A stretch of DNA of 62,959 nt from Lysobacterales bacterium (GCA_002632325.1 NSJK01000019.1:1-62959); one strand, 5' to 3'. Shown: positions 39,168 to 49,305, counted from the stretch's first letter. A program made the numbers and translations. Notes: generated by a model from the letters alone, not told the origin.

Positions 39168-39247
39168 GGAGGTCTCCGGAGTCTGCGCGCATGGTGACGC
39201 AAGGCAGCTGAACCGGGCAAGGAACGACTCGTCGCGCCGAATCGAAA

Positions 39248-39273
39248 CAGCCGGGTGGTGGCCCACCCGGCTG
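39248..39273 (-). terminator. Terminator of the M16 protease gene
   Basis: Perfect 11-bp stem CAGCCGGGTGG/CCACCCGGCTG with a 4-nt loop. On the minus strand it is followed by TTTCG. It lies 19 bp after the protease stop. Confidence 0.75.
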
Positions 39274-39292
39274 CTGGCTCAAAGCTGCGTGC

Positions 39293-42118
39293 TCAGCGCA
39301 GGAACTTGCCGTCGGCGTCGATCACCTTGACCTCGCCGAGCTTGAGGTCGCGAACGGACTTTTCGATTTTCTTGAGATCGCCGACCACCACCCAGGTCAA
39401 CTTGTCGGGGTGGATGATTTCCTTCGCTGCCGCGTTGACGTCGGCATCCTTCTGCGCCTCGATGCGGCCCTTGAGGGTCTGCACGTAGTCATCCGGACGG
39501 TTGTAGCTGACGATCGAACTGATCGCACCGAGCACCGCGCGCGTGGTCTCGTACTCGCCCGGCATCGAACGCACATCGCCTTCCTTGATCTTGGCGATTT
39601 CATCGTCGGTCAGCGGCTTGTCGCCGATCACCTCGCGCGCCTCGCGCAGAATTTCGGCCAGCGACTCGCTGGTCTTGTCGGTCTGTACCGGGGCGTACAT
39701 CACGTACGGACGCTGACCGATCGCGTTGGGCAGGAAGGCGCCCGCGCCGTAGGCCCAATGCTTGTCCTCGCGCAGGTTCATGTTGAGGCGCGAAGTGAAG
39801 CTGCCGCCGAAGGCGCCGTTCATCGTCTGGATCTCGAGGTTGTTGGGCGCCTTGGTCGATGGCGCGACGATGCCGGCGAAAATGATCGACTGCTGCGCGT
39901 CGGGACGATCGACGAGGAACACACGTGCGGCCTTGGGATAATCGACATGGGCGAGGTTCTTCGCCGGGATCTTCGTTTTCGGCGCCTTCCAGTTTCCGAA
40001 CACCTTCTCCAGCTCGGGGACGATCTTGTCGAGCGTGGTATCACCGGCGACGAGGAACCTGACGTTGTCGGGACGGATGCGATCACGCACGAAGCCCTGC
40101 ATGTCCTTGACGTCGAGCGACTTGATCGAGGCCTCGGTGCCGGTGCCGGTGAACGGGATCGCGTAGGCATTGCCCGCGCCGAACAGCAGCGGCGGCAACA
40201 GGCGCATGGCCACGCCGCTGGGCTGGGTCTTTTCCTGGGCGATGCCGGCGAGCCACTGACCGCGCAGGCGCGCGATGTCGGCTTCGCGGAAGGCCGGGTT
40301 GCGCACGATGTCGGCGTAGAGCGCGAGCGATTCGGCGAGCTTGTCATCGAGCGAATTGAGCGACACGCTGCAGCTGTCGAGGCTGCAACCGGTACCGATC
40401 TCGGCGCCCAGGCGCTGCTTGCGCTTGCTGATCTCGATCGAATCGAGCGTGCTGGTGCCTTCGTCGAGCATGTTCATGCTGAAGCTCGAGTTGCCGAGCT
40501 TGCCGCCCATGTCGGCCGCGTAACCGGCATCGAACAGCGCGCTGATCTGCACCACCGGGATGTCATGGCGCTGGGCAAGCACCACCTCGATGCCGTTGGC
40601 GAGCTTGCCGTGCTCGAGCTTGGGGAAGCTGAGGTTCGGATAGTTCGTCACCGCAGGCACGCCCTTGCTGCGATCGACATCGGTCTTGACCGTCTTGAAC
40701 TCACCGGCGGGCGCGAGTTTGTCGGCGGGCCGGCCTTCGAGCGCAGCGCGGCCATTGCCCAGCGCGGCATCGGTCGCCTCGACCTTGCCCGGGCTCACGG
40801 TCAGCGTGTAGTCGCCCTTGGCGAGCCACTTCGCTGCAGCCGCCTTGACCTGCTCGGGCGTTGCCGCCATCGCGGCTTCGTAATCCTTCTTCCACGCGCC
40901 CGGATCATTGCGATAGACCTGACCTTCGGCAAGCACGGTGGCCTTGCCACTGAAGCCGCCGACCTTCTCCATGCCGCGGATCGTCGAAGCGGCATAGGTG
41001 GTCTTGACGCGCTCGAGCTCGTCGGCGCTCGGGCCGTCCTTGAGGAACTTCGCCCATTCATCGGCGATCGCGGCCTCGACCTTGCTCGGTTCGATGCCCT
41101 TCTTCACGTCGGCCTGCAGCAGCATCATGCTGGCGAGTTCGAAATCCATGCCGCCGACCGAGACGTCATCGACGAGCTTGTCCTGATAGACCAGACGCTG
41201 ATACAGGCGCGAGGATTTGCTGCCGCCGAGCACGTTCGCGGCGAGGCCGAGCAGCACGTCATCGTTGCCGTCGGCGTCGATGCCCGGCACGTTCCATTCA
41301 CGGTAAATGCGCGTCTGCGCCACGTTGTCGGTCATCGTGCCGCGCGTGGAAGTGTCACGCGCGGTGATCCACGGCTGCGGATGTGATACCGGGGGGCCGG
41401 CGGGGATATCGCCGAAATACTTGAGGGCCTTCTCGCGTGCGACTTCGGGCGTGATGTCACCGGCCAGCACGAGCGTGGTATTGGCAGCGCCGTAGTACTC
41501 CTTGAACCACGCCTTCACATCCGCGAGTGAGGCGGCGTTCAAGTCCGCCATCGAGCCGATGGTGTCGTGGTGGTAGGGATGGTTGGCGGGGAACGCGTTC
41601 ATCTGCAGGTCTTCGTAGACTCGGCCATAGGGCTGGTTTTCGCCCTGGCGCTTCTCGTTCTGCACCACGCCGCGCTGCTCGTCGAGTTCCTTCTGGCCGA
41701 TCGCGCCGAGCAAGTGGCCCATGCGGTCGGATTCCATCCACAGCGCCATGTCGAGCGCGGTGGTCGGCACGGTCTCGAAGTAATTGGTGCGGTCGAGCCA
41801 GGTGGTGCCGTTCTGATCGGTCGAGCCGGCGCGCTCGAACGGACGAAAGAACTCGTCCTTGTGATTCTCCGAGCCCTGGAACATCAGGTGCTCGAACAGA
41901 TGCGCGAAACCGGTCTTGCCCTTGGGTTCATTGGCCGAACCGACGTGATACCAGATGCTCACCGCAACCACGGGCGCCTTGTGGTCCTCGTTGACGACCA
42001 CGGTGAGGCCATTGGGCAGGGTGAAGCGGGTGTAGGGGATGTCGGGCGTGGTGGCGGCAGAAGTCAGACCGGAACCAAGGCCGAGCGTGACAAGCAGGGA
42101 GAGCAGCAGGGGGCGCAT
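39293..42118 (-). CDS. M16 family zinc metalloprotease, periplasmic
   Basis: 941 aa with two M16 halves. Signal peptide (residues about 1-22). The first half has the inverted zinc motif HLFEH (73-77) plus a downstream Glu region (ELDEQRGVVQNEK). The second half (from about residue 490) keeps the fold but has no HxxEH and is probably the non-catalytic clamp half. It would degrade small peptides or misfolded segments in the periplasm. AGGA ribosome site. Single-chain M16 proteases of this size are common in this group. Confidence 0.92.
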   Translation of the reverse strand: MRPLLLSLLVTLGLGSGLTSAATTPDIPYTRFTLPNGLTVVVNEDHKAPVVAVSIWYHVGSANEPKGKTGFAHLFEHLMFQGSENHKDEFFRPFERAGSTDQNGTTWLDRTNYFETVPTTALDMALWMESDRMGHLLGAIGQKELDEQRGVVQNEKRQGENQPYGRVYEDLQMNAFPANHPYHHDTIGSMADLNAASLADVKAWFKEYYGAANTTLVLAGDITPEVAREKALKYFGDIPAGPPVSHPQPWITARDTSTRGTMTDNVAQTRIYREWNVPGIDADGNDDVLLGLAANVLGGSKSSRLYQRLVYQDKLVDDVSVGGMDFELASMMLLQADVKKGIEPSKVEAAIADEWAKFLKDGPSADELERVKTTYAASTIRGMEKVGGFSGKATVLAEGQVYRNDPGAWKKDYEAAMAATPEQVKAAAAKWLAKGDYTLTVSPGKVEATDAALGNGRAALEGRPADKLAPAGEFKTVKTDVDRSKGVPAVTNYPNLSFPKLEHGKLANGIEVVLAQRHDIPVVQISALFDAGYAADMGGKLGNSSFSMNMLDEGTSTLDSIEISKRKQRLGAEIGTGCSLDSCSVSLNSLDDKLAESLALYADIVRNPAFREADIARLRGQWLAGIAQEKTQPSGVAMRLLPPLLFGAGNAYAIPFTGTGTEASIKSLDVKDMQGFVRDRIRPDNVRFLVAGDTTLDKIVPELEKVFGNWKAPKTKIPAKNLAHVDYPKAARVFLVDRPDAQQSIIFAGIVAPSTKAPNNLEIQTMNGAFGGSFTSRLNMNLREDKHWAYGAGAFLPNAIGQRPYVMYAPVQTDKTSESLAEILREAREVIGDKPLTDDEIAKIKEGDVRSMPGEYETTRAVLGAISSIVSYNRPDDYVQTLKGRIEAQKDADVNAAAKEIIHPDKLTWVVVGDLKKIEKSVRDLKLGEVKVIDADGKFLR

Positions 42119-42272
42119 GACAGTCCTTTTCGGGCGGGCGGGAAGGGAAATGGAATGGGCGAGCCTAGGCCGCATGGCACGCAGGCACAACGGGCAAAGG
42201 TCACGCGGGGCTTTCCGACTGCAATGGCGGCGCAAGGTTCCGCGCTGCGCGCACAGCTCCGGTCGGCGCCCG

Positions 42273-43304
42273 TCAGCTGCGATCTGCCATGGCGCGCAAG
42301 GGCTCGGGCAGCAGCGCGCGTATGCGTGCAACGATGCGCTGTTCATTGCGCTGCCAGAGGATGCCCAGGTAGATCACGCCAAGGCCGATCGCGCTGAGCG
42401 CCAGCGGAAACAGCAGGCTGTCCTTGAAGATCGTCCGCGCCAGGTGGCCGAGATAAATCGCCGCACCGATGCCGCCAAACACCACGAACACGCGCCGCGA
42501 CAGCAGCGCGCCGACCCCAATCATGCCCAGGTTGATGCAGAAATAGGCGAACTTGCCCAGCTCACTGTTGGAATCCATCGAGGTCAAGCCGCCCCAGAAT
42601 GCGAGCACGCCGAACAGGTAGATCCAGAACGGATAGTCCTTGCCGCTGCGGCTGCGCAGATGGATCCAGAACGCGACGAGGATCATCGCCAGGCCCCACC
42701 ACAGCGAGACCCAGCGGCGCAGGTCCCAGCTGTAATCGGCGTCGCCCAAGAGGAAGGGCACGATGTCCATGCTCATGTACCAGAGCGTCACCGCGACCGG
42801 CATCAGCAGGAACGGCAGGCGGTAGCGCCACAAGGCCACCGCGCCGGCCGCGAGCGTGGCCAGCTCCATCATGATCCAGCGCCAGTCGATGTAGACGTGG
42901 TAGTCGCGATACACGCGCCCTTGCGCCCACCAGCCCAGACCTTCCTGCAGGCCGTAGACCGCCAGAGGCACGATCGCAACGGCGAGCGCCGCGGTGATGC
43001 CGGCCGGTATGGCCAGGCGCTTTCGACCGAGCAGGTACTCGGTGAGCGACACCGCCAGCACGATGTAGGCGATGGCAATGAAGCACAGGCCCCATCCGCC
43101 CAGTTGTTCCCAGCCCAGGGTCATGAACAGGCTCATCGCGCCGATCGCGATCAGCCCGCCGAAGTAGTAGAGGATGTGGGTGAAGCGGAACGATGGCTGG
43201 TCGGCATTGCGCTCCTCCAGGAAGGCCCACAGCCGTTCGACCTGTTCGCGGGCAAGGATTCCCTGCCGTACAGCGTCCTCCAGACTTGCACGATCGAGAT
43301 TCAT
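42273..43304 (-). CDS. DUF2157-like polytopic membrane protein
   Basis: 343 aa. A short N-terminal soluble helix (EDAVRQGILAREQVERLWAF) precedes 8-10 transmembrane segments, as in DUF2157 proteins. Contains many Trp/Tyr residues at helix ends. Good AGGAG ribosome site before the ATG at 43304. Function unknown. On the same strand as the haem-binding beta-propeller gene, 62 bp downstream of it. Confidence 0.8.
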   Translation of the reverse strand: MNLDRASLEDAVRQGILAREQVERLWAFLEERNADQPSFRFTHILYYFGGLIAIGAMSLFMTLGWEQLGGWGLCFIAIAYIVLAVSLTEYLLGRKRLAIPAGITAALAVAIVPLAVYGLQEGLGWWAQGRVYRDYHVYIDWRWIMMELATLAAGAVALWRYRLPFLLMPVAVTLWYMSMDIVPFLLGDADYSWDLRRWVSLWWGLAMILVAFWIHLRSRSGKDYPFWIYLFGVLAFWGGLTSMDSNSELGKFAYFCINLGMIGVGALLSRRVFVVFGGIGAAIYLGHLARTIFKDSLLFPLALSAIGLGVIYLGILWQRNEQRIVARIRALLPEPLRAMADRS

Positions 43305-43366
43305 GACTTCTCCTGCGGGGCCGCGCCGATGCAATTGCGCAAACTCGATCGAATCCTGCGCCGAAC

Positions 43367-45544
43367 CTACTGCTGGAACCCGTCGGCAAAGATTGCATCG
43401 CCGTGGAGCTTCCACCAGCCCAACAGTTCGATCAAGGCCTGCGGCGTGTTCTGCGCTGGCGGCTGTCCGGCCTGATTGACCTGGTTGATGCCGTGGCAGC
43501 CATCGCAGGCGCGGATTTCTCCGGCCTGCAGGCTGATCCAGTAGCGCTCGCGCACGACCGGGTTGTGGTTGGTATCGGTGCTGTGCCAGCTCAGCGCACG
43601 CTGCGCGGGCACGAACACCGCGACCGAGCCGTCGGTGTGCGTCACCGCGCCGCCGGCGGGCGCGCCCGGTTCGGGTGGTTGCAGCGTGCGCGAGAGTGGA
43701 TCGTGCAGAACTTGCGCGAGGACGCGTCGGCCGGGCGTTTCGCCGATGCCGCGGATCTGGTCGCCCTGGAAGAACTGCATGTAGGGCACGTCGTAAATCG
43801 TGCCGCCATCACCGACCGTCTGCACGCCACCGGGCACGCGCAGGTTGAAGGGTTGCTGACGATCGTCCTGGTCGCGCGAGGTGAGGTTGCGCACCGAAAT
43901 CACGGCGAGGCCCGATTGGCGCAGGAAGGCGCGGAACTGCGCCGGATCGACGCCGGCCTGCGCAAACGCAGCCTGCTCGGGCGCCTGCATCGTCTCGGCG
44001 GTATTGGGCGGCACTGCGCGTGCGCGCACTTCCACCGCCGACAACTCCCACAACGGGCCGTTGTAACTGACCAGCACGTCGGGGTCGTAGAACGAGATGT
44101 TCTTGCTGATGCCCGCGCCTGCGCTCACGGTCTCGCCCGGCGTGTACTTGCCATTGGCAAGGTTCATCACGTGCAGGCGAAAGCCATACCGTGGATCGGG
44201 ATTGGCGCGCGTGCCGTCGTTGCCGGCAGCGCGTGGATCGCTGCTGCAGGAAGCGATGAGCTGACCATCGGCGAGCGGCAGCGGGTTGCGGCAATGCGCG
44301 CTGAAATCGGCTGGGGGCGCGCCATCGTAGTAACCCTGATTGGAGCGCGCAGTGAGGTACTGCACGCTGAGCAGATTCGCGCTCACGCCCAACGGCGCCG
44401 TCATCGCAAGGATCTGCCCCGAGCCATGCGTGCCGAATTCAGGCGCATCGGTGGCGAGATAACGACCGGGCACGAGTGGATCCTCGGCGATGTGCAGCCA
44501 GGCCTCGGCAACATTCGGATTGGTTCGGCCCGAAGCGCCGGCAATGAACTCGAACAGCGAGGCATCGTTGTTGAAGCTGCGATCGAAATAGCCCGACAGA
44601 TCGTGACGGCCGATATGGCTGATGGTTTCCTCGCCGCTGCCGTCCTGATTGAGCGTCCACGGAAAGAACAGGTTGAAGGTATGGCCGTTGACGCTGCCGA
44701 TGGTCTGCCGTGGCTCGGGAAACACTTCGCTGCGATCGCTGGTGCGCACCGAGCCTGGCGCTTCCGATGACCAGTTGAACGTGATCGGATCGTCGACATC
44801 GTTTTGCTGATCGCGCTGCAGATGATCCCAGCGCGTGAAGACGATGCGGCCATAGCTGTCGACGAAGGGGTCGAAGGCGCCCGAGGGCGCATGCTCGAGC
44901 AGGCTCGGCAGATTGCTACCCGGTGCCAGACGCCAGATCCCGGTTGGCGTGGGCGCTTCTTCGTATTCGTCGAGCTGCGGATAGAGATGACGCTGACCAT
45001 TGCGCGGGCGATCGCTGACGAACAGGATGCCGCCGTCCGAGGCATAGGTCGGTTGCACGTTGTTGTAGTCGGCGCTTTGCCCGGCCACGCGCGTGAACTG
45101 CACGGTCTGCCCTTGGCCGAAACCACTGACTTCGTAGATCTGCCAGTACCAGGTGCCCTGCTGGTAGATCTGCGTGGGAGCGCCGGTGACGATGCTGACC
45201 AGGGCGCGCGTGCCGTCCCAGGACACCGCCGGATCGCGCACCGAAATCGCATTCGCGCCTTGCAGGCCGGCATTGCCCATGCCCGCTTCGGCGGTGAGAT
45301 TGCGCTGGCTGCCATCGGGGTAGCGGATCCACAGGTCGCCGCCGCGCCCGGCCGCCTGCATATCAGTCTGATGATTGCCGAACACTGAACCGATCGTGGT
45401 GAAGTCGGTGCTGATCGGATATTGCGTCACGAACAGGATCGGGTTGCCGAGAGTCGGCGCGGCCTGCGCGCTTGTGGTGGCAAGGGCAAGCGCGGCGATC
45501 GCGACGTTCGCGGGCAGGTGAGTAAGAAAATGCTTGGCGGACAT
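43367..45544 (-). CDS. Secreted beta-propeller protein with a single c-type haem motif
   Basis: 725 aa. Signal peptide ending SAQAAP. The bulk contains TolB-like strand repeats (DPAVSWDGTRALVSIV, QPTYASDGGILFVSDR, GRIVFTRWDH) and other elements like the hydrazine-synthase alpha family. The C-terminal end carries a CDGCH haem-binding motif (near residue 685) and ends GDAIFADGFQQ. It probably lies in the periplasm and takes part in electron transfer or oxidation of an unknown substrate. AAGGAAA ribosome site. No cytochrome partner gene is adjacent. Confidence 0.8.
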   Translation of the reverse strand: MSAKHFLTHLPANVAIAALALATTSAQAAPTLGNPILFVTQYPISTDFTTIGSVFGNHQTDMQAAGRGGDLWIRYPDGSQRNLTAEAGMGNAGLQGANAISVRDPAVSWDGTRALVSIVTGAPTQIYQQGTWYWQIYEVSGFGQGQTVQFTRVAGQSADYNNVQPTYASDGGILFVSDRPRNGQRHLYPQLDEYEEAPTPTGIWRLAPGSNLPSLLEHAPSGAFDPFVDSYGRIVFTRWDHLQRDQQNDVDDPITFNWSSEAPGSVRTSDRSEVFPEPRQTIGSVNGHTFNLFFPWTLNQDGSGEETISHIGRHDLSGYFDRSFNNDASLFEFIAGASGRTNPNVAEAWLHIAEDPLVPGRYLATDAPEFGTHGSGQILAMTAPLGVSANLLSVQYLTARSNQGYYDGAPPADFSAHCRNPLPLADGQLIASCSSDPRAAGNDGTRANPDPRYGFRLHVMNLANGKYTPGETVSAGAGISKNISFYDPDVLVSYNGPLWELSAVEVRARAVPPNTAETMQAPEQAAFAQAGVDPAQFRAFLRQSGLAVISVRNLTSRDQDDRQQPFNLRVPGGVQTVGDGGTIYDVPYMQFFQGDQIRGIGETPGRRVLAQVLHDPLSRTLQPPEPGAPAGGAVTHTDGSVAVFVPAQRALSWHSTDTNHNPVVRERYWISLQAGEIRACDGCHGINQVNQAGQPPAQNTPQALIELLGWWKLHGDAIFADGFQQ

Positions 45545-45644
45545 GGCGGTTTCCTTGAGGCGATGCGGCATCACCACGAAGCACGAGCATGACCGGATCG
45601 ACAACCCCGAAACCTTGGCCGCGGTCACAGCTTCGCGTTTGGGT

Positions 45645-45650
45645 GATACT
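45645..45650 (+). promoter_or_regulatory. -10 box at leaderless distance before trmL
   Basis: GATACT at 45645-45650; 7 nt after its last base is the A of the trmL ATG (45657). Preceded by GGGT rather than GC. No Shine-Dalgarno. Confidence 0.4.
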
Positions 45651-45656
45651 GCCACG

Positions 45657-46127
45657 ATGTTGCATGTGATCCTCCACAATCCGGAAATTCCGCCCAATAC
45701 CGGCAACGTGATCCGCCTGTGCGCCAACACCGGCGCGCGCCTGCACCTGATCCGGCCGCTCGGCTTCGCACTCGACGACAAGCGCATGCGCCGCGCCGGG
45801 CTCGACTACCACGAGTATGCGAACCTGTGCGTGCATGAGGATCTGGTTGCCTGCCTGACCGAGCTCGGTCAGCCACGCGTGTTCGCGCTGTCCACCCGTG
45901 GCCGGGTGCGCTATGACACCGCGACATACGCCGCAGGCGATGCGCTGCTGTTCGGCTCGGAAACCCGCGGTCTGCCGCAGGCCATCCTCGACGGCATCCC
46001 CGAGGCTCGACGCCTGCGCCTGCCGATGCGACCCGACAACCGCAGCCTCAACCTCTCCAACGCGGTCGCGGTGGTCGTCTACGAAGCCTGGCGACAATCG
46101 GGTTTCGCCGGCGCGGGCGATTCGTGA
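45657..46127 (+). CDS. trmL: tRNA (cytidine(34)-2'-O)-methyltransferase
   Basis: 156 aa SPOUT methyltransferase. N-terminal LHNPEIPPNTGNVIRLCANTG, GSETRGLPQAIL and the knot end MRPDNRSLNLSNAVAVVVYE are all typical. It methylates the wobble base of tRNA-Leu. The frame is open upstream but ATG at 45657 fits the family length. Convergent with gpsA. Confidence 0.96.
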   Translation: MLHVILHNPEIPPNTGNVIRLCANTGARLHLIRPLGFALDDKRMRRAGLDYHEYANLCVHEDLVACLTELGQPRVFALSTRGRVRYDTATYAAGDALLFGSETRGLPQAILDGIPEARRLRLPMRPDNRSLNLSNAVAVVVYEAWRQSGFAGAGDS

Positions 46128-46182
46128 GCCATATCGATCGGTGCACGGCGAACCGTCGTGGCACGCGGGCTTGCGCCAGGTT

Positions 46183-47184
46183 TCAGCGGTATTCGGGTTT
46201 CTGCTCGCGCGCGAGCAGGGCGACCATGCCTTCGCTGGGCGTGAGTTCCTCGTGCAGCACTTTCTGTACGAGGGCAGTGATCGGCAGCTCGACCTCGTGC
46301 GCATTGGCAAGCTGCATCACCGTATCGACGGTTTGCACGCTTTCGACAACCTGGCCGATTTGCGCGATTGCTTGCTGGAGTCCGACGCCTTCGCCCAGGG
46401 CGAGGCCCAGACGCCGATTGCGCGAGAGGTCGCCCGTGCAGGTGAGCACGAGATCGCCCAGGCCCGCGAGGCCCATCAGGGTTTCCGGACGAGAGCCGAG
46501 CGCGGCGCCCAGACGCAGCATTTCGTTGAGTCCGCGCGTGATGAGTCCGGCGCGCGCGTTGAGGCCCATGCGCATGCCGTCGGCGACGCCGGTGGCGACA
46601 GCGAGCACGTTCTTCATCGCGCCACCGAGTTCGGCGCCGAGTACATCACTGCCGGTGTAGGCGCGAAAACGTGGTGAATGCAATTGTTCGGCAATGAGCT
46701 GCGCAAATGCCGGATCGGCGGAATGCACGGTCAGCGCGGTCGGCAGGCCTTGCGCGACTTCGCGCGCGAACGACGGCCCGGTGACCACCGCGGCCGCATG
46801 ACCGGGCAGGCGCTGCGCGACCAGTTCATGCAGGAAGCGACCACTGGCGGGATCGAAGCCCTTGGTGGCCCAGGCGATGCCGACGCCGGGCGCGACCCAT
46901 GGTGCAATCGCTTCCAGCAGTTCGTCGAAGCCATGGCTCGGCACGACGATGAGGATCGTGCCGGCATCGCGCACCAAGGGCTCGATCGATGCGCTGAGCT
47001 GCAGCGACTGCGGCAGCTCCAGATCGGGCAGGTAACGCGTGTTGTGGCGGGTCGCAGCCATCTCGACGATGGCCTGCGGCGTGCGTCCCCACAGCGTGGT
47101 GGGGACGCCATTGCGCGCGAGCTGCACGGCCAGCGCCGTGCCCCATGAGCCGGCGCCGAGTACTGCGGTCGTGGCCTGGCTCAT
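46183..47184 (-). CDS. gpsA: Glycerol-3-phosphate dehydrogenase [NAD(P)+]
   Basis: 333 aa. Rossmann [10 protein letters not shown] (10-19), catalytic Lys in [10 protein letters not shown], and the [18 protein letters not shown] block. It makes sn-glycerol-3-phosphate from dihydroxyacetone phosphate for phospholipid synthesis. Directly follows secB (23-bp gap), a conserved gammaproteobacterial arrangement. Confidence 0.97.
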   Translation of the reverse strand: MSQATTAVLGAGSWGTALAVQLARNGVPTTLWGRTPQAIVEMAATRHNTRYLPDLELPQSLQLSASIEPLVRDAGTILIVVPSHGFDELLEAIAPWVAPGVGIAWATKGFDPASGRFLHELVAQRLPGHAAAVVTGPSFAREVAQGLPTALTVHSADPAFAQLIAEQLHSPRFRAYTGSDVLGAELGGAMKNVLAVATGVADGMRMGLNARAGLITRGLNEMLRLGAALGSRPETLMGLAGLGDLVLTCTGDLSRNRRLGLALGEGVGLQQAIAQIGQVVESVQTVDTVMQLANAHEVELPITALVQKVLHEELTPSEGMVALLAREQKPEYR

Positions 47185-47207
47185 CGCCTCACCGCGAGCG
47201 CGGTCGA

Positions 47208-47699
47208 TCAGGCATTGAGCGGCTGCGCAGGAGCGCCTTCACTGCGACGGCGCACCTGCTCGGAGTAGAGCGCGTCGAAGTTGATCGGCTGCAGGAACAG
47301 GGGCGGGAAGCCACCATTCTGCACGAGATCGGAGATGATCTGGCGCACATACGGGAACAGCAAATTCGGGCAGTAGCTGCCGAGGATCGCGTCACGGCTG
47401 GCTTCGTCGAAACCGGCGACACCGAAGATGCCGGCCTGCTGCACTTCGGCGAGGTAGGCGGTCTTGTCGCCGACCTTGCAGGTGGCAGTCACGCTGAGCA
47501 CCACTTCATGCACGTCGGTGCCGAGCAGGGTCGAACGATGGCCGAGGTTGAGCTCGACGTTGGGCTGGCCCTGCTCCTGGAAGATCTGCGGCACGCCCGG
47601 CGCCTCGAACGAGACGTCCTTGACGTAGACGCGCTGGAGGTTGAGCTGAGCCTGTGCCTGCGCCGCGCCGTTGGCGGCGCCGTTGCCTTGTTCTGCCAT
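47208..47699 (-). CDS. secB: Protein-export chaperone SecB
   Basis: 163 aa. [17 protein letters not shown] and [22 protein letters not shown] are the SecB core; [34 protein letters not shown] is the family block read in pieces. It keeps preproteins unfolded for SecA. A GGGATAAT -10-like box lies at 47732-47739 on the minus strand, so secB-gpsA can be transcribed on its own even though a rhodanese gene lies upstream. Confidence 0.97.
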   Translation of the reverse strand: MAEQGNGAANGAAQAQAQLNLQRVYVKDVSFEAPGVPQIFQEQGQPNVELNLGHRSTLLGTDVHEVVLSVTATCKVGDKTAYLAEVQQAGIFGVAGFDEASRDAILGSYCPNLLFPYVRQIISDLVQNGGFPPLFLQPINFDALYSEQVRRRSEGAPAQPLNA

Positions 47700-47776
47700 T
47701 TCGATGTTCCTGCGGGAGGGAAAAGGGGGCGATTATCCCATGCCGGCGCGTACTGCGCACGCCGGCGCGGCCAGCC

Positions 47777-48220
47777 TCACTGGCGGCCCTTGGCCAGCGG
47801 CATCTGGGCTTCGCGCCAGGCAGAGATGCCGCCTTCGAGCCAGAACACCTTGGCATAGCCGGCTTTCTTGAGCTTCTGCGCGGCCGTGGCCGAAGCCTGG
47901 CCGTTGCGGCAAGTCAGTGCGACCGGTGTTTCGCGCGATTTCGACAATTCCTTGCCCTCGGGATCGACCTGGCTGGGCAAGAGGTGGTGCGCGCCCGGGA
48001 CGTGACCCGATTCGAACTCGGCCTGTGCCGAGACGTCGATCACGTAGGCGTTCTCGCGGTTGATGAGCTGGGTCAGCCCGGCCGGCGTGAGCGCGGTGTA
48101 GCCGCGCATGAACTGCTGCATCTGGATGACCAGCAGCGCCACCAGCACGCCGATGAAGGCGAGGGCGAGGACGAAATGGTTGCCGAGGAACTCGGGCAGG
48201 CGATGCAGGAATTCGGACAT
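47777..48220 (-). CDS. Membrane-anchored rhodanese-like protein
   Basis: 147 aa. An N-terminal transmembrane helix (FVLALAFIGVLVALLVIQM) and a rhodanese domain with active-site Cys in LTCRNGQASATAA and the GHVPGAHHL motif. It may transfer sulphur at the membrane. ATG at 48220 is preferred to the TTG at 48229. Often found just before secB (or grx-secB) in proteobacteria; 77 bp lie between. Confidence 0.9.
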   Translation of the reverse strand: MSEFLHRLPEFLGNHFVLALAFIGVLVALLVIQMQQFMRGYTALTPAGLTQLINRENAYVIDVSAQAEFESGHVPGAHHLLPSQVDPEGKELSKSRETPVALTCRNGQASATAAQKLKKAGYAKVFWLEGGISAWREAQMPLAKGRQ

Positions 48221-48291
48221 GCGGGTCAAGCCGGCGGACGTGGCCGGCGATTATCGCGGAAATTCATGCCCGGCGACGGCCGGGCGCTGCT

Positions 48292-48717
48292 TCATTCGCG
48301 CCGGCTGATGTCGGGCAGGCCGCTGACGAGCCACCAGTGCTTGGTGGCCTTGTCGTACTTCCAGGTCTGGTTGTCGACCGCGCTGCGTGCGGTTTGCGTG
48401 TTGACGTTGAACAATTCGAGCTGGACGGTCTGGCGCACCTCTTCGGGCCCGACCGTGATCGGCGGCGACTCGTCGTAACCGCTCACGCGCACCTGCTTGA
48501 AGCGCTCCAGATCGATCGCGCTCGGCGGATGCTCGGCCAGCACCTTGGGATCGATGAAGGACAGCGCCTGCTCGATCTCGCCCCAGCGGATCGTCGCCGC
48601 GTAGGCGCGCAGGGTGTCCTTGAGGATCGTCTGTTTGGAGCGGATTTCCTGATTGGCGCAACCGGCAAGCAGCAGAAAGGTCAGGGCCAGCAAGAGCAGC
48701 GGCAAGATGCGGCGCAT
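48292..48717 (-). CDS. Lipoprotein of unknown function
   Basis: 141 aa. Lipobox LLAGC (Cys20), Ala at +2. The mature domain (residues 30-140) is NTF2-like in layout: an N-terminal helix (TLRAYAATIRWGEIEQALSFID), VRVSGYDESPP, and a last strand (WWLVSGLPD). The frame is open upstream but lacks a signal. Likely in the same minus-strand run as the thioesterase upstream of it. Confidence 0.8.
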   Translation of the reverse strand: MRRILPLLLLALTFLLLAGCANQEIRSKQTILKDTLRAYAATIRWGEIEQALSFIDPKVLAEHPPSAIDLERFKQVRVSGYDESPPITVGPEEVRQTVQLELFNVNTQTARSAVDNQTWKYDKATKHWWLVSGLPDISRRE

Positions 48718-48773
48718 GGCGATCCTCCAGGGGCGGGACGTGCCGATTGTGCAACAAGTGCGATCGTGCGCGC

Positions 48774-49235
48774 TCAGTCGGCGGCGCGCACGATCGCCAC
48801 GAAACGTGAAGACAGGCTCGCCGCGGGGCTGCCGTCGGTGAGCGGCACCTGTGCGTTCAGGCTCAGGCGGGCCTTGCCGCGTGCGGCCAGCGTGGCGAAG
48901 AAATCCTCGAAGGATTCGCCGGCCGCCAACTGCGCCTGCGCGCTGAAGTCGCCCCACACCGGCGCCCGATAGCGGACCGTGCTGTCCTGTACGTAGACAT
49001 CGCAATCCAGTCCGCGCTCGCGCAGCGCGAGTTCGACCACGCCCCAGCTCGCCAGTGTCATCAGGCTGGTGAGGCTGCCACCGAAGGCGCAACCCTTGTC
49101 ATTGATGTTGGGCGCCAGTGGCACGGCGAGCGTGAGCGAAGCGCCATCCCAGTTCTGCACTTGCAGATCCATCGCCCGCGCGAGCGGGATGCGGGCAAGC
49201 AGTTCGCGCTCGAGCGCGGCCGCAGGTGTGGGCAT
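48774..49235 (-). CDS. YiiD C-terminal-like thioesterase
   Basis: 153 aa hotdog-fold protein. GCAFGGSLTSLMTLASWGVVEL is the core helix region, with LAPNINDKGCAFGG carrying Asn/Asp as in this thioesterase family. It probably hydrolyses an acyl-CoA or acyl-ACP. The ATG at 49235 is favoured over upstream starts that overlap the hemD promoter region. Divergent from hemD. Confidence 0.85.
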   Translation of the reverse strand: MPTPAAALERELLARIPLARAMDLQVQNWDGASLTLAVPLAPNINDKGCAFGGSLTSLMTLASWGVVELALRERGLDCDVYVQDSTVRYRAPVWGDFSAQAQLAAGESFEDFFATLAARGKARLSLNAQVPLTDGSPAASLSSRFVAIVRAAD

Positions 49236-49291
49236 CGGAATCGACCTTGGTCTTGGAAAACGTGGCGCGCCGACACGGCGGCGGCGCGCAT

Positions 49292-49297
49292 TATCAT
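49292..49297 (+). promoter_or_regulatory. -10 box at near-leaderless distance before hemD
   Basis: TATCAT at 49292-49297; 7 nt after its last base is 49304, two bases before the ATG at 49306. No Shine-Dalgarno. Confidence 0.4.
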
Positions 49298-49305
49298 GCC
49301 CGTGC

